Positions 32,927 through 41,823 of a stretch of 64,000 nt of DNA are shown here, piece after piece. The position numbers and the translations under genes were made by a program. How positions within the stretch are numbered: the stretch's first letter is position 1; each line of letters begins with the position of its first letter. The stretch is from JABCZH01 sp963803775 (GTDB lineage Bacteria; Acidobacteriota; Terriglobia; Terriglobales; Acidobacteriaceae). The stretch lies in assembly GCA_963803775.1 (NCBI GenBank), contig CAWDNS010000005.1, positions 186,001 through 250,000 of the forward strand, written 5' to 3'. The notes beneath the pieces were generated by a model. The model saw nothing but the letters and a program-made list of their open reading frames with translations, was not told the origin of the DNA and did no database searches.

Positions 32927-33054
32927 TGCAACTTAACATACAGGAATGGAAGATGTTAACAATAAATTAGTTTTCAAGAAGTTCGGAACAATGATCACGC
33001 CGAGTGATTATATGCAGGAGATATTATTGATTGCTTAGAACGCAAAAGGGAGGG

Positions 33055-33249
33055 ATGATGTTTTCCCAAAAAGGTAACAACGAGAAAAAAACATGTTGCG
33101 TAAGGCCCGAGTTTGTCTATGATTCTTTGGCAACAACTGTACGCCGGTGTTTGGGAAGTTTACACGAGGGGGGCATCAGCGTGGGCTCGCGTAAATGGTT
33201 CCTGCTGGCCACTTCGTTTCGTGCGCTCATCGCGGGCGCGGGGGAATAG
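33055..33249 (+). CDS. possible small protein, 64 residues
   Basis: ATG 33055 follows GGGAGGG directly; the product (MMFSQKGNNEKKTCCVRPEF...) has no recognised domain. A TTGCGT-N16-TATGAT promoter-like pair lies inside this frame (33096-33123), which argues against it being a gene, as does the lack of any protein-like pattern. Listed because the ribosome binding site is good. Confidence 0.25.
   Translation: MMFSQKGNNEKKTCCVRPEFVYDSLATTVRRCLGSLHEGGISVGSRKWFLLATSFRALIAGAGE
33096..33123 (+). promoter_or_regulatory. candidate promoter upstream of the sigma-54 activator gene
   Basis: TTGCGT (33096-33101), 16 bases, TATGAT (33118-33123; five of six). It would give a leader of about 290 bases before ATG 33424. 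The rest of 32932-33423 shows no other signal. Confidence 0.4.
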
Positions 33250-33423
33250 TCCCGCCGCCAAAGCTAGCGGTGTGTTCCAGGTTTCTCGCTTCGAATAACT
33301 TATGTTCCGGGCGGCGCGGGTACCGCACGCATCCGGGTTTGATAAGCAGACCTCCTCCCAGTTGCTCTTCGTCCAAGAGAACTCAGTTCCCCCAGATAAA
33401 CAGCGGAATCGGTGGAGCGCCCA

Positions 33424-35415
33424 ATGCAGTTCGATGAAGTCATTGCAAAGTCGGAAAACAGCAAACAGTTTCTTGAGCCTGGTTCTGCCCCTGCAGCGCA
33501 GGACGACTGGGTCGGCTTTTTCGACGCGCCTAATGTGGGATTTGCAGTATGCGATAGGAGTCTTCGGTATCTGAAGATCAACGATGCTCTGGCACGAATG
33601 AATGGGATCCCTGCCGCTGCGCACTTGGGTAAGACCATTTATGACATTCTGGGCGATGCCGCCGCCAAAGTAGAGCCAGCGTTTCACCATGTTTTCGTGA
33701 CCGGGCAGCCGCTGTCGAATTATGAGGTGACGGCGAAGTTGCCGGCCAGAACCGAGCCTGGCCGCTGGATTGAGAACTACTTCCCCATCAAGGACGCTGA
33801 GGGACGTGTCCGGCAGGTGGGCGCGGTCGTGGTTGAAGTGCCGGAGGCTAGAAAGCACGAGGAAGATCTGCGAACCGATGCTTGGACTCAGATGCAAAGG
33901 CTGCAAGCATTGGCGGAGTTCAGCACTCTGCTGACTTTGAAGTTGGGCGACCAGGAGTTGTTTCTCGCCACTTCCGATTTCCTGCGCAGGACAGTTCGGC
34001 CAGATTTTGCCGGCATTGCTCTTTACGATGAAAGCATTGGTCAACTGCGGGCGTATGCGCTGGATTTCGAAGTCGCCCGCCGGGTTATTGGCTCCGAAGT
34101 CACAGTGCCAGTGACCGAAGAGGCCTGGGGCCCTGCCTTTTTGAATGCCGACACTATCGTCTATGATCGTGAGAGGCTCTCTGCCAGCCATTCTTCCTAC
34201 CTAATGCAGTTGCTGGAAGCTGGGATTCAGTCACTATTTTCCATCCCCCTTACGACGCCCAAAGGTACGCTGGGAACATTTAGTTTGGGATGGAGCGAGG
34301 ACAGCCCCTTTCTGCCCAAAGAGATCACTTTCTTGAAACACTTCGCGTCACGGGTGGCGAGCGCTCTGGACAGCGTAGGAGCCTATCGCGAGATTGCCAG
34401 GCTCTCAGACAAGTTGCGAAGGGAAAAGCTCAATCTGGAGAGCGAGGTCCACTGCGCGCAGAATTTTGCGGAAGTCATCGGAGAAAGCCCGGCTCTCAAA
34501 CATGTTCTGGCGCAAGTGGAGACCGTCGCCCCCAGCGATGCGACGGTGCTCATTCTGGGTGAGACGGGCACTGGGAAGGAACTCATCGCGCGAGCTATTC
34601 ACCGCCTGAGTTCACGCCGGAGCGGGAGTTTTATCAAATTGAATTGCGCCGCCATTCCCACCGGGTTGCTGGAGAGCGAATTGTTTGGCCACGAAAAAGG
34701 AGCGTTCACCGGAGCCATCCGTCAGAAAGTCGGCCGGGTCGAACTGGCGGACGGGGGCACGTTGTTTCTGGACGAAGTGGGAGACATTCCATTGGAGCTG
34801 CAGCCCAAGCTCTTGCGGGTGCTGGAGGACCAGGAATTCGAACGGCTGGGCGGCATACGCACCATCAAGGTGGACATCCGTTTGCTGGCGGCCACCAATC
34901 GTGATCTAGCTCAATGTGTGTCCACTCGCGAGTTCCGCAGCGATCTCTACTATCGCCTACACGTTTTCCCCATTCGCATGCCAGCGCTGCGAGAGCGAGA
35001 CAAGGACGTCACTCTGCTAGTGCGCTACTTTGTGCAGAAATTTGCCCGCAGCATGCATAAGAAGATCGAGAATATTCCAGTCGAGGCGATGAATGCTCTG
35101 GCCAATTGGCACTGGCCGGGAAATGTGAGGGAGTTGGAGAACTTCATCGAGCGATCGGTAATCCTGTCCAAGGGGTCCACCCTGGGAGCGCCACTGGCAG
35201 AGTTGGATCTTCCCCCCAATTCACTCTCCGCTCCGCCGCGTGCGAATATCACCCTCGAGAACATAGAGCGCGAGCACATTCTGCGCGTCTTGCGCGAGAC
35301 TGGAGGAGTGATCGCAGGGGTTCGTGGGGCAGCCGCTCAGTTGGGGATGAAGCGGACCACGCTTCAGTCCAGGATGCAGAAATTGGGAATCACTCGCGAG
35401 GAGTATCAGAATTAG
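33424..35415 (+). CDS. sigma-54-dependent transcriptional activator with PAS and GAF domains
   Basis: 663 residues. ATG 33424 is 6 bases after GGAG. Order: a PAS domain (about 30-150, 'GFFDAPNVGFAVCDRSLRYL'), a GAF domain (about 160-330), then the AAA+ sigma-54 interaction domain with Walker A GETGTGKE, the GAFTGA loop, Walker B GGTLFLDEVGD, and the R-finger region FRSDLYYRL, and a Fis-type helix-turn-helix at the C-terminus (GVRGAAAQLGMKRTTLQSRM). It binds enhancer sites and opens sigma-54 promoters on a small-molecule or redox cue. No partner kinase. I saw no clear -24/-12 promoter nearby, so the target is unknown. Confidence 0.92.
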   Translation: MQFDEVIAKSENSKQFLEPGSAPAAQDDWVGFFDAPNVGFAVCDRSLRYLKINDALARMNGIPAAAHLGKTIYDILGDAAAKVEPAFHHVFVTGQPLSNYEVTAKLPARTEPGRWIENYFPIKDAEGRVRQVGAVVVEVPEARKHEEDLRTDAWTQMQRLQALAEFSTLLTLKLGDQELFLATSDFLRRTVRPDFAGIALYDESIGQLRAYALDFEVARRVIGSEVTVPVTEEAWGPAFLNADTIVYDRERLSASHSSYLMQLLEAGIQSLFSIPLTTPKGTLGTFSLGWSEDSPFLPKEITFLKHFASRVASALDSVGAYREIARLSDKLRREKLNLESEVHCAQNFAEVIGESPALKHVLAQVETVAPSDATVLILGETGTGKELIARAIHRLSSRRSGSFIKLNCAAIPTGLLESELFGHEKGAFTGAIRQKVGRVELADGGTLFLDEVGDIPLELQPKLLRVLEDQEFERLGGIRTIKVDIRLLAATNRDLAQCVSTREFRSDLYYRLHVFPIRMPALRERDKDVTLLVRYFVQKFARSMHKKIENIPVEAMNALANWHWPGNVRELENFIERSVILSKGSTLGAPLAELDLPPNSLSAPPRANITLENIEREHILRVLRETGGVIAGVRGAAAQLGMKRTTLQSRMQKLGITREEYQN

Positions 35416-35705
35416 AAGTTCGGCCTTCGCTTCTCTCCATATCGGCAGTGCCGTAGCTTCGGCATTCTGCCGGACGGTCGTCAGATGAGGCCCTCTCCAC
35501 CGCTCTTTATGTAGTGGCAGCAGCGCAGCCCACTCCATGTTTGTCCATACTTAGCGCGAAGTTCCAGTTTGGTACGGCGAGTGCCAGTAAAGTCTATCCG
35601 TCGGGAACGTGACTCCCCCCAATTTAGCCCGCGACGGCTGTGTCTTGAAGCACAGGCCTCGGTCGATTTCCATCTCTGAATGGGGTCTTCCAGGAAAGGA
35701 ACAAG

Positions 35706-36821
35706 ATGTATACGTCGCAGGTACACCCCGGGGAGAGTCGAAGCCTTAGTGGCTTTCCAGAAGCGGCGCGATGGCCGCTCGCGTCCCAGACTGAACTGGA
35801 AGGCTCGCGTCTCCCAACCCACGGTTACCGCCTGCAGCAAGAAGCTCCCGCGGATCCCCTTTATCTGCTGGGTTGCAGTCTGAGATGGCATCGCGAAAGG
35901 GACACGGCGGCGGGCTGGGAGCTGATTCATTTCCTGGGCTCGACCGACCACAACGCGCGTGCGTTGGCCGCGGATTTACTGGCAAAGACGAAACACACAC
36001 GCCTCTTAGTGCGACAGTTGCGCCGCGCCAAGGCCAAGCTAAACCACACGACCACAAACCATACTCCTGTAATCGAGGGGAGCGAACTCAAGAAAGCGGC
36101 GGAAATGAACACTCCGTACGGATTGGAAATCATCGAGAGTTGCCTCACCTGCAAATTGCGCAAGGACAACTGGTTCTGTGGTCTTTCTCAGGAGGGGCTA
36201 AAGGCACTCGCCGAGGCCAGTCACCTGACCACGTTTCCGGGGGGAGCATTATTGTTCGTCGAGGGCCAGATACCACGCGGGGCATATGTGCTGTGCTCGG
36301 GCAAAGCCAAGCTCTCAACCACTTCGCGGGACGGAAAAGTTCTGATCCTGAAGATTGCTGAGGCTGGCGAAGTATTGGGTCTGAGTGCGGTCATTTCGGG
36401 TCAGCCGTTTCAGGTGACCGCCGAAACCGCGGGGCCATGCCAGGTGAACTTCATCGAACGGGAAGCCTTGCTCCAGCGGATCGCGAAAAGCGGCGAACTG
36501 GGGCTGCACGCGTCCCAAGCCCTGAGTCGAGAGTTTCAATCGGCCTATCAGGACATTCACGACCTGATCCTGGCCCGTTCGTCGGCGGGTAAGCTGGCGA
36601 AGTTATTGTTGTCCGGAGCGACCAGCCGGGAGAAGCCAGATTCCAATGAACTCCGTATCCGCCCCACTCTCACCCACGAAGAGATGGCACAGATGATTGG
36701 GTCATCGCGCGAAACCGTGACCCGGCTGCTGGGTGATTTGAAGAAGAAAGAACTGATTCGCCTCGACGGTTCGACGTTGGTAATTCGAAATCGGATTGCG
36801 CTCGAAGCGCTAGCCGCGTAG
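35706..36821 (+). CDS. Crp/Fnr-family regulator with an extra N-terminal domain
   Basis: From M134 (ATG 36105) the protein is a normal Crp/Fnr regulator: MNTPYGLEIIESCLTC opens it, a cyclic-nucleotide-type barrel follows ('GGALLFVEGQIPRGAYVLCS'), and a winged helix ends it (LTHEEMAQMIGSSRETVTRLLGDLKKKELI). CLTCKLRKDNWFC places three Cys as in Fe-S binding FNR, so an oxygen or NO sensor is possible. The frame is open to ATG 35706, which has its own AAAGGAA site; the first 133 residues contain 'LYLLGCSLRWHRERDTAAGW' and ARALAADLLAKT, like one or two HEAT repeats. Either one fused protein or a second start at 36105. Confidence 0.8.
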   Translation: MYTSQVHPGESRSLSGFPEAARWPLASQTELEGSRLPTHGYRLQQEAPADPLYLLGCSLRWHRERDTAAGWELIHFLGSTDHNARALAADLLAKTKHTRLLVRQLRRAKAKLNHTTTNHTPVIEGSELKKAAEMNTPYGLEIIESCLTCKLRKDNWFCGLSQEGLKALAEASHLTTFPGGALLFVEGQIPRGAYVLCSGKAKLSTTSRDGKVLILKIAEAGEVLGLSAVISGQPFQVTAETAGPCQVNFIEREALLQRIAKSGELGLHASQALSREFQSAYQDIHDLILARSSAGKLAKLLLSGATSREKPDSNELRIRPTLTHEEMAQMIGSSRETVTRLLGDLKKKELIRLDGSTLVIRNRIALEALAA

Positions 36822-36842
36822 CTGGTTCATAGAACTGGGAGT

Positions 36843-36877
36843 GCGGCCGGGTGGCTCGGGTCCCGGCCGCGTTTTTT
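36843..36877 (+). terminator. intrinsic terminator after the Crp/Fnr gene
   Basis: GCGGCCGGG (36843-36851) pairs perfectly with CCCGGCCGC (36862-36870), then G and six T. It lies 22 bases after the stop and before the convergent receptor gene. Confidence 0.85.
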
Positions 36878-36884
36878 GGCTGCT

Positions 36885-39740
36885 CTAAAAGTGGAACCCG
36901 AGTTGAGCGGTTAGTGCGCGCGGTGTTACATAGTGTGTGCCGCTGAACGTGGAAAGGAAGTTGTAGAGTGCATACTCGTTGGCTATGTTAATGGCGGTCA
37001 ACTGGAGACTCCACTTGTACCTGTCGCCGTGAAAAAGATTGTCGTGGCCCAGGGAAAGATCGAACAAATTCCGGGAGGCGATGCGGGGAGGGTTGTGATC
37101 GTCGTTCTCCGTGCCCGGCGCCGGGATTTGTAGAAGAGTCGACCCGTACTGCGAAGCAGGGCAGAGGTTCGGACCCAGACTGGAGCTTATGGGAGTACCA
37201 ATTGGATTTCCTGGACTGGGAGGCGCTGGCCGGACTGTGCCACAAAACAGTCCCGATTCAAACTGTTGATCTGGGCTCAGTCCAGACGTATCCACCACGG
37301 AGTCGCTGCCCAACGGGCCGTTTGCGCAGTTGCCTCCGGCGCACGGCGCAGGGCCGGCCACCAGACCACTGTCATATCGCCAGTTAAAACCGAGCCACGG
37401 ACCGCGCTTGAAAGGCTGGTATTGGATGTGGGCCGTTAGGTTGAACTTCTCGTCGTGGTCGATGCGGAAGGGGAGCGAGCCACCGGCCAAAGCTGCCGAG
37501 GGAACCGCGCCGGCTCCGCCAATCTGAGGTGTGAAAAAGCGGGCCGCCACGCTGGAGAAGACCATGAGCGCCGAAAATCCATGCAGGTTCGGCACACTCA
37601 CCCGGCCTGCATATCCGGGAATCTTCGAGCGCTCCCATTCAATCGGGAAGGTGATGGGAGTGGCGCCGAGCACGCTGAAGTCGTAGGCGTTATGGGTGTA
37701 CTTCCAGATGTACTCGCCTGAGAACACCACGTATTTCCCGAAGGCCTGCTGAATTCCAGCGTGGAATTCATTGCGCCAGCCGGGAGTGAAAGGTGTGATG
37801 TTTTTGGAAGTGCAGAGGAGGAGCGGACCCAAGACTGGGTTGCCGCATCCCAAGTCGGAGAGTACGAGGTTTTCATTGAACGGAGTTTCCATGGTGCGCG
37901 CGTAGGAGACGCGCAGAACAGTGTTGGTCCGCTTTACGTTATAGGCGAGACCGAGCCGGGGTTCGGCTTCTCGGTGAGTGGTAAGTCCGTTATAGAGATC
38001 GCCGCGCAATCCAAGGTTGATGGCCCAGTTTCCTTTGGTGATCATGTCCTGGAGGTAAAGAGCGAGTTCCTTGACATCAGTGTGACCGTTGAAGGTGAAA
38101 AGGCCGCTGGTGGAGTTCGCGCAGCCGTCATTGGGAGATGGAGTCGGACGGGTCAGGTCGAAGCAGCCCAGCAAAGGGTTGAAGTTGGCGTTCGCAGTAA
38201 ACGGCGCAGGGTAGAGGGCCTGGTTGGTCGTGAGTGCGGTTGGACACTTCGAGGGGTCGTTCACCCCGGGATTGCCAACAAATACCGGGATGCCGTTGGC
38301 GTCCAAACAGGGGGCGTTCAGCGTGGGATCGACTATGCCGAATGGGTCCTTCTCATCGAGAAAGGTCTGTTCGTAGGTGACTCCCGCTTTGATGTTATTA
38401 ATTCCCTTTACGTAAGAGATGTTGGAGCGGAGTCCCGCGTTTAGGAGGGTGCGTCTCTGACTCACCGTTTCGCTCTGAAGACCAGGCGCGCCGAGATCTG
38501 CAAAGGGGTTGGCGCTGGGGTAGTAGTTGTATGCGTCCCGCCGGACGAAACCGCCCAGAGTGAACACGGTGGTGGAACTGAGCAATCGAGTCCAGGTGGG
38601 TGCGATGTTGAAGGTTTTGATTTGGGAACGCTGGTCGGCGGGGCCGACGCGATTGCCATTGGGATCGAGGCCACCGTTGGCTACGACCACTCCGTTCCAA
38701 GGGGTTGCCAGTTGTGAGTCAAGAGAATTTGGGGTTTGGAACCAGGAGCGAGTGAATCCGAAGTTAAAGTGAAGTGAATCTGCGGTTGATAACTGGTAAT
38801 CCACGCGGTCGAATAGATTTTCTTCATTGCCTTTGTCGTGCATTACCACGAACTCCGGGGGATCCAGGAAGCGGCCGCCGTTGAGGCCGCTGGCGGAGAT
38901 ATAGTTTCCCCACTTCGCACCTCCATAAGCCAGATCGGCCGCCAGGTTGGAGGTTCCAAACGATCCATAAGAGCCGGTGATGCTGCCGTGGGGAGTGGTA
39001 ACCCCCTGACCCGAGCGTGTGGTGGCGACAATCACAACGCTGGTCTTGCCGCCGAATTCCGCGGGCGGGGCTCCGGATATGACTTCCATCGATTGGACGG
39101 AGTCGAGGGGAATCTGGTTCGAAAAGACTTTGCTCTGCTGGTCGGTGATGGGCTGGCCGTCGACGGAAAACGAGTTTTCGGCGTGATCACCCAAACCATG
39201 GAAGAGACCATTGGAATCGGCTGCGATGCCGGGGGTCGCGAGGGTGACCAGAGAACTGAGAGAGGAAGACGCACTTTCCAGAGGAATCTTGTCGAAGAGC
39301 GCTTTATCCACGTCGGTATGGAACGTGGGATCATTCTCAACCAGATCTTCTCCCGCTTCGACGGTCACGGTTTCCGTCGTGCCTTTCACCTGCAGCGTGA
39401 TGCTGAGGTTAAGGGGAACGACGGATCGAACGTCAACGTCCTGAACGAAGGACGCGAACCCTTTTTCTATGACGGTGAGGTGGTATGGATTAAAGGGAAC
39501 ATTGGAGATGGTGAATTTGCCGGAGTTGTCGGTCACGGTCTGCCGGTCGAAGCCACTGACCGGGTTGCGGATCTCGACTGCGGCGTTAGGAACAACTGCG
39601 CCCGACGAGTCTACGACGGTCCCGTTAACCGTGGTCGAGTTACCGCCTGATTGTGCGTAAGAGTTGAGGGCGAGTCCTAGACAAAGAGATAAAAACAATA
39701 TTAAAGCCGCGCGTTGCGACTTCGTATAAGAAGCCAGCAT
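36885..39740 (-). CDS. TonB-dependent receptor with carboxypeptidase-regulatory domain
   Basis: A 951-residue outer-membrane receptor. Signal peptide (ALILFLSLCLGLALNSYAQ), CarboxypepD_reg domain (TVNGTVVDSSGAVVPNAAV), plug domain ('ENSFSVDGQPITDQQSKVFS' with SVDG...QIPLDSVQSMEVISG) and a barrel ending FSGTHYVTPRALTAQLGFHF. It is shorter than the 1,216-residue receptor and lacks the Oar-like end, so it belongs to a different subgroup. The upstream small His/Cys-rich secreted protein (39820-40122) suggests the substrate could be a metal complex, though this is only inferred. Downstream is a convergent Crp/Fnr gene. Confidence 0.9.
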   Translation of the reverse strand: MLASYTKSQRAALILFLSLCLGLALNSYAQSGGNSTTVNGTVVDSSGAVVPNAAVEIRNPVSGFDRQTVTDNSGKFTISNVPFNPYHLTVIEKGFASFVQDVDVRSVVPLNLSITLQVKGTTETVTVEAGEDLVENDPTFHTDVDKALFDKIPLESASSSLSSLVTLATPGIAADSNGLFHGLGDHAENSFSVDGQPITDQQSKVFSNQIPLDSVQSMEVISGAPPAEFGGKTSVVIVATTRSGQGVTTPHGSITGSYGSFGTSNLAADLAYGGAKWGNYISASGLNGGRFLDPPEFVVMHDKGNEENLFDRVDYQLSTADSLHFNFGFTRSWFQTPNSLDSQLATPWNGVVVANGGLDPNGNRVGPADQRSQIKTFNIAPTWTRLLSSTTVFTLGGFVRRDAYNYYPSANPFADLGAPGLQSETVSQRRTLLNAGLRSNISYVKGINNIKAGVTYEQTFLDEKDPFGIVDPTLNAPCLDANGIPVFVGNPGVNDPSKCPTALTTNQALYPAPFTANANFNPLLGCFDLTRPTPSPNDGCANSTSGLFTFNGHTDVKELALYLQDMITKGNWAINLGLRGDLYNGLTTHREAEPRLGLAYNVKRTNTVLRVSYARTMETPFNENLVLSDLGCGNPVLGPLLLCTSKNITPFTPGWRNEFHAGIQQAFGKYVVFSGEYIWKYTHNAYDFSVLGATPITFPIEWERSKIPGYAGRVSVPNLHGFSALMVFSSVAARFFTPQIGGAGAVPSAALAGGSLPFRIDHDEKFNLTAHIQYQPFKRGPWLGFNWRYDSGLVAGPAPCAGGNCANGPLGSDSVVDTSGLSPDQQFESGLFCGTVRPAPPSPGNPIGTPISSSLGPNLCPASQYGSTLLQIPAPGTENDDHNPPRIASRNLFDLSLGHDNLFHGDRYKWSLQLTAINIANEYALYNFLSTFSGTHYVTPRALTAQLGFHF

Positions 39741-39819
39741 GATTCCTCCTGAAGAATCGAGAGAACAGGGTTAGAAAGGGACCTGACAACACAGGTCCAG
39801 ATCGATTCTGAGCAGAACC

Positions 39820-40122
39820 CTAGACTGCCGGAGGCGGGCGAATGCGAAGGAAGAAGACGAAGCCGGAAGACCCGGAAACGGGCTCGGGCAATACTGCCAA
39901 AAAGCTATGAGCTACGAGCGGAGCCGAGTGAAATACGGAACTGCCAATAACACCAGCGTGGGCGACCGAGCAGACAGAACATTCATGACTGGGGAGCTTG
40001 GAGTTCTCGGAATGAACATGGACAGCCTGGGCAAAGCCGGCGAAACCCACCAGCAGCACGCAGGCCAGAAACAATAGCCTGGGAAAAGCGCTCTTGGTTG
40101 AATGAGTCCGAGTCAAGCGCAA
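39820..40122 (-). CDS. small secreted His/Cys protein (DUF2946-like)
   Basis: A 100-residue exported protein: signal peptide 'LLFLACVLLVGFAGFAQA', then VHVHSENSKLPSHECSVCSVAHAG, with HxH, H and CxxC as possible metal ligands, and a hydrophobic C-terminus. It resembles DUF2946-type proteins, which sit next to metal uptake or efflux genes. TTG 40122 is the likely start; no better start is seen. It lies 79 bases upstream of a TonB receptor on the same strand, and a role in metal handling is the best guess. Confidence 0.55.
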   Translation of the reverse strand: MRLTRTHSTKSAFPRLLFLACVLLVGFAGFAQAVHVHSENSKLPSHECSVCSVAHAGVIGSSVFHSAPLVAHSFLAVLPEPVSGSSGFVFFLRIRPPPAV

Positions 40123-40225
40123 CGCCCCAAAGTACAGTTAGAACACAACACATACCCGCATAGCAAGTAACTTTTGCTGATCGGATGCATGTTTGGGTTG
40201 CAGAGTTGTCCTAATAACGGAAACA

Positions 40226-41005
40226 TCAAAGTCCGAAGAGTTCGCGCAGACGTTTGGTCTGGGCGCGGCTGACCGGGACTTCAGTTTGTTTCTTGTCGTC
40301 CATGCGCAACTGGTAAGAGCTCTTGAACCAAGGGACCACTTCCTTGATGCGGTTAATGTTTACCAGATAGGAGCGATGGGCGCGCCAGAAGAGGGTGGAG
40401 TCGAGGCTGTCGAGTAATTCTTCGAGGGTACGGCAGTTGGATTGGCCTTCCATACCGTTGGCTCCGGTGGTCACGACGGTAATGATGCCGTCCTCTATGG
40501 ATGCGAAACAAATGTCTTTCTGGCTTGCCAGAAACATGCGGCCGGCAGTTTTCAGCAAGATCTTGGAGGTTTGTGGTTTCTGCGACTCAAGCATTCGCAC
40601 CAAGGTCTCGAGTTTGTCGGAGGCTGGAGTGGCGCCTTCGAGCTTGACGCGGGCCTTTTGCACCGATTGTAAGACCCGTTTCTTGTCGAAGGGCTTGAGC
40701 AGGTAGTCGACCGCATTTACTTCGAATGCCTTTACCGCATATTGATCGAAAGCGGTGGCAAAGACGATCTGCGGAAGCGGCACCTTACGGTCGAGCAGTT
40801 TCTTGATCACGCCGAAGCCATCGAGTCCCGGCATCTGGACGTCGAGGAATACCATGTCAGGATTGTGTTCGCGGATGAGGTTGACAGCCTCGACGCCGTT
40901 CTTGCCCTGGGCCACGACATCGACGTCGCCAACATTCTTGAGCAGAAAGGCGAGTTCATCGCGGGCCAGTTGCTCATCGTCCACGATTACAGCCGATAAG
41001 GACAT
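40226..41005 (-). CDS. LytR/AlgR-family response regulator
   Basis: 259 residues: a receiver domain with phospho-acceptor D55 (FLDVQMPG), the DD pair (VDDE) and the conserved K (LLKPFDK), then a LytTR DNA-binding domain ('FWRAHRSYLVNINRIKEVVP', with HRSYLVN). It binds promoter repeats in cis. No histidine kinase is adjacent, so it is an orphan here. It lies 68 bases after a secreted-protein gene and may share its transcript. Confidence 0.92.
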   Translation of the reverse strand: MSLSAVIVDDEQLARDELAFLLKNVGDVDVVAQGKNGVEAVNLIREHNPDMVFLDVQMPGLDGFGVIKKLLDRKVPLPQIVFATAFDQYAVKAFEVNAVDYLLKPFDKKRVLQSVQKARVKLEGATPASDKLETLVRMLESQKPQTSKILLKTAGRMFLASQKDICFASIEDGIITVVTTGANGMEGQSNCRTLEELLDSLDSTLFWRAHRSYLVNINRIKEVVPWFKSSYQLRMDDKKQTEVPVSRAQTKRLRELFGL

Positions 41006-41073
41006 GTCTACTCCTGTGGCGCTTGTAGCCAGCGAACCTAACGATGCAGTATTTCGAGCCTCAACGCAGCTCG

Positions 41074-41709
41074 TCAGTGGGGCTGCGTGTTAGGCATTGA
41101 CATACCAGGCGGCATCTGGAATTTCTGATAGCCTGAGGGAATTTCAAAGAGGCTGGCCGGCTGTGAACCCTCTTTTATGTTCTGCAATTCGCCGCTTCCA
41201 CCTTTTTCACCCTCCCACCTGATGGGAAAGGCGATCTTCTTATCGAACCAAACGCTGCCGGTCTCACCCTTCGAGTTGGTGCCGGTGTACTTGACGGTGC
41301 TGCGGCCGTTGACGCTATCGGAACCGACTTTGCGGCAGGTGCCGCCTTGGTTGTAGGATAACTTCAACCATTCGCCGCAAGCATCGTCGATATCGCGTGC
41401 CTGGAAGAAACCCCACATCCGTTGGCCGGCGGGACCCTGGCCCTGAGGGAACTCCATGTACATGTTGCGATCAGGAATGAGGACAGCGCTCATTCGCGTC
41501 GTCAGGTTGGTGATGACGGCGCCGCCCATGCGGCCTTCCTGCATGCCCTCGATGCGCCACTTGTCTTTGGTGACGTAGATTCTTGCGTGATTCTGGTTAT
41601 CGCCATCTTTGTGGTTCACGATGTCGGCGGAGAAATCCTCTTGTGCGAAGAGGGCGGCGGGCAGGACCGAGAACAGTACCAGCAGGAAAAGGCGAAAAGA
41701 CTTATTCAT
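41074..41709 (-). CDS. exported protein of the DUF4412 type, function unknown
   Basis: A 211-residue exported protein. ATG 41709 has AGGAGG 9 bases upstream. Signal peptide FRLFLLVLFSVLPAALFA, then a beta-rich domain: KWRIEGMQEGR, 'TNLTTRMSAVLIPDRNMYME', VNGRSTVKYTGT, and GSVWFDKKIAFPIRWEGEKG. This alternation (outer-membrane lipoprotein-sorting-like or DUF4412 beta sheets) suggests a lipid- or surface-protein-carrier fold related to LolA, but no more can be said. Between the CPBP protease and the response regulator. Confidence 0.65.
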   Translation of the reverse strand: MNKSFRLFLLVLFSVLPAALFAQEDFSADIVNHKDGDNQNHARIYVTKDKWRIEGMQEGRMGGAVITNLTTRMSAVLIPDRNMYMEFPQGQGPAGQRMWGFFQARDIDDACGEWLKLSYNQGGTCRKVGSDSVNGRSTVKYTGTNSKGETGSVWFDKKIAFPIRWEGEKGGSGELQNIKEGSQPASLFEIPSGYQKFQMPPGMSMPNTQPH

Positions 41710-41823
41710 CAAATCGAGCCTCCTGGTGTCGGCAACACTCTAAATACTGCTCCGGACGGTGCATTCTAAATCGCCCGGGAGCCGTACTGGGAGCATACCA
41801 GAATTGAGCCAGGGACGATGAAG

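Noticed and set aside
36933..39650. Plus-strand frames opposite the TonB receptor
   Set aside because: No domain, poor starts, and the receptor is clearly encoded on the minus strand.
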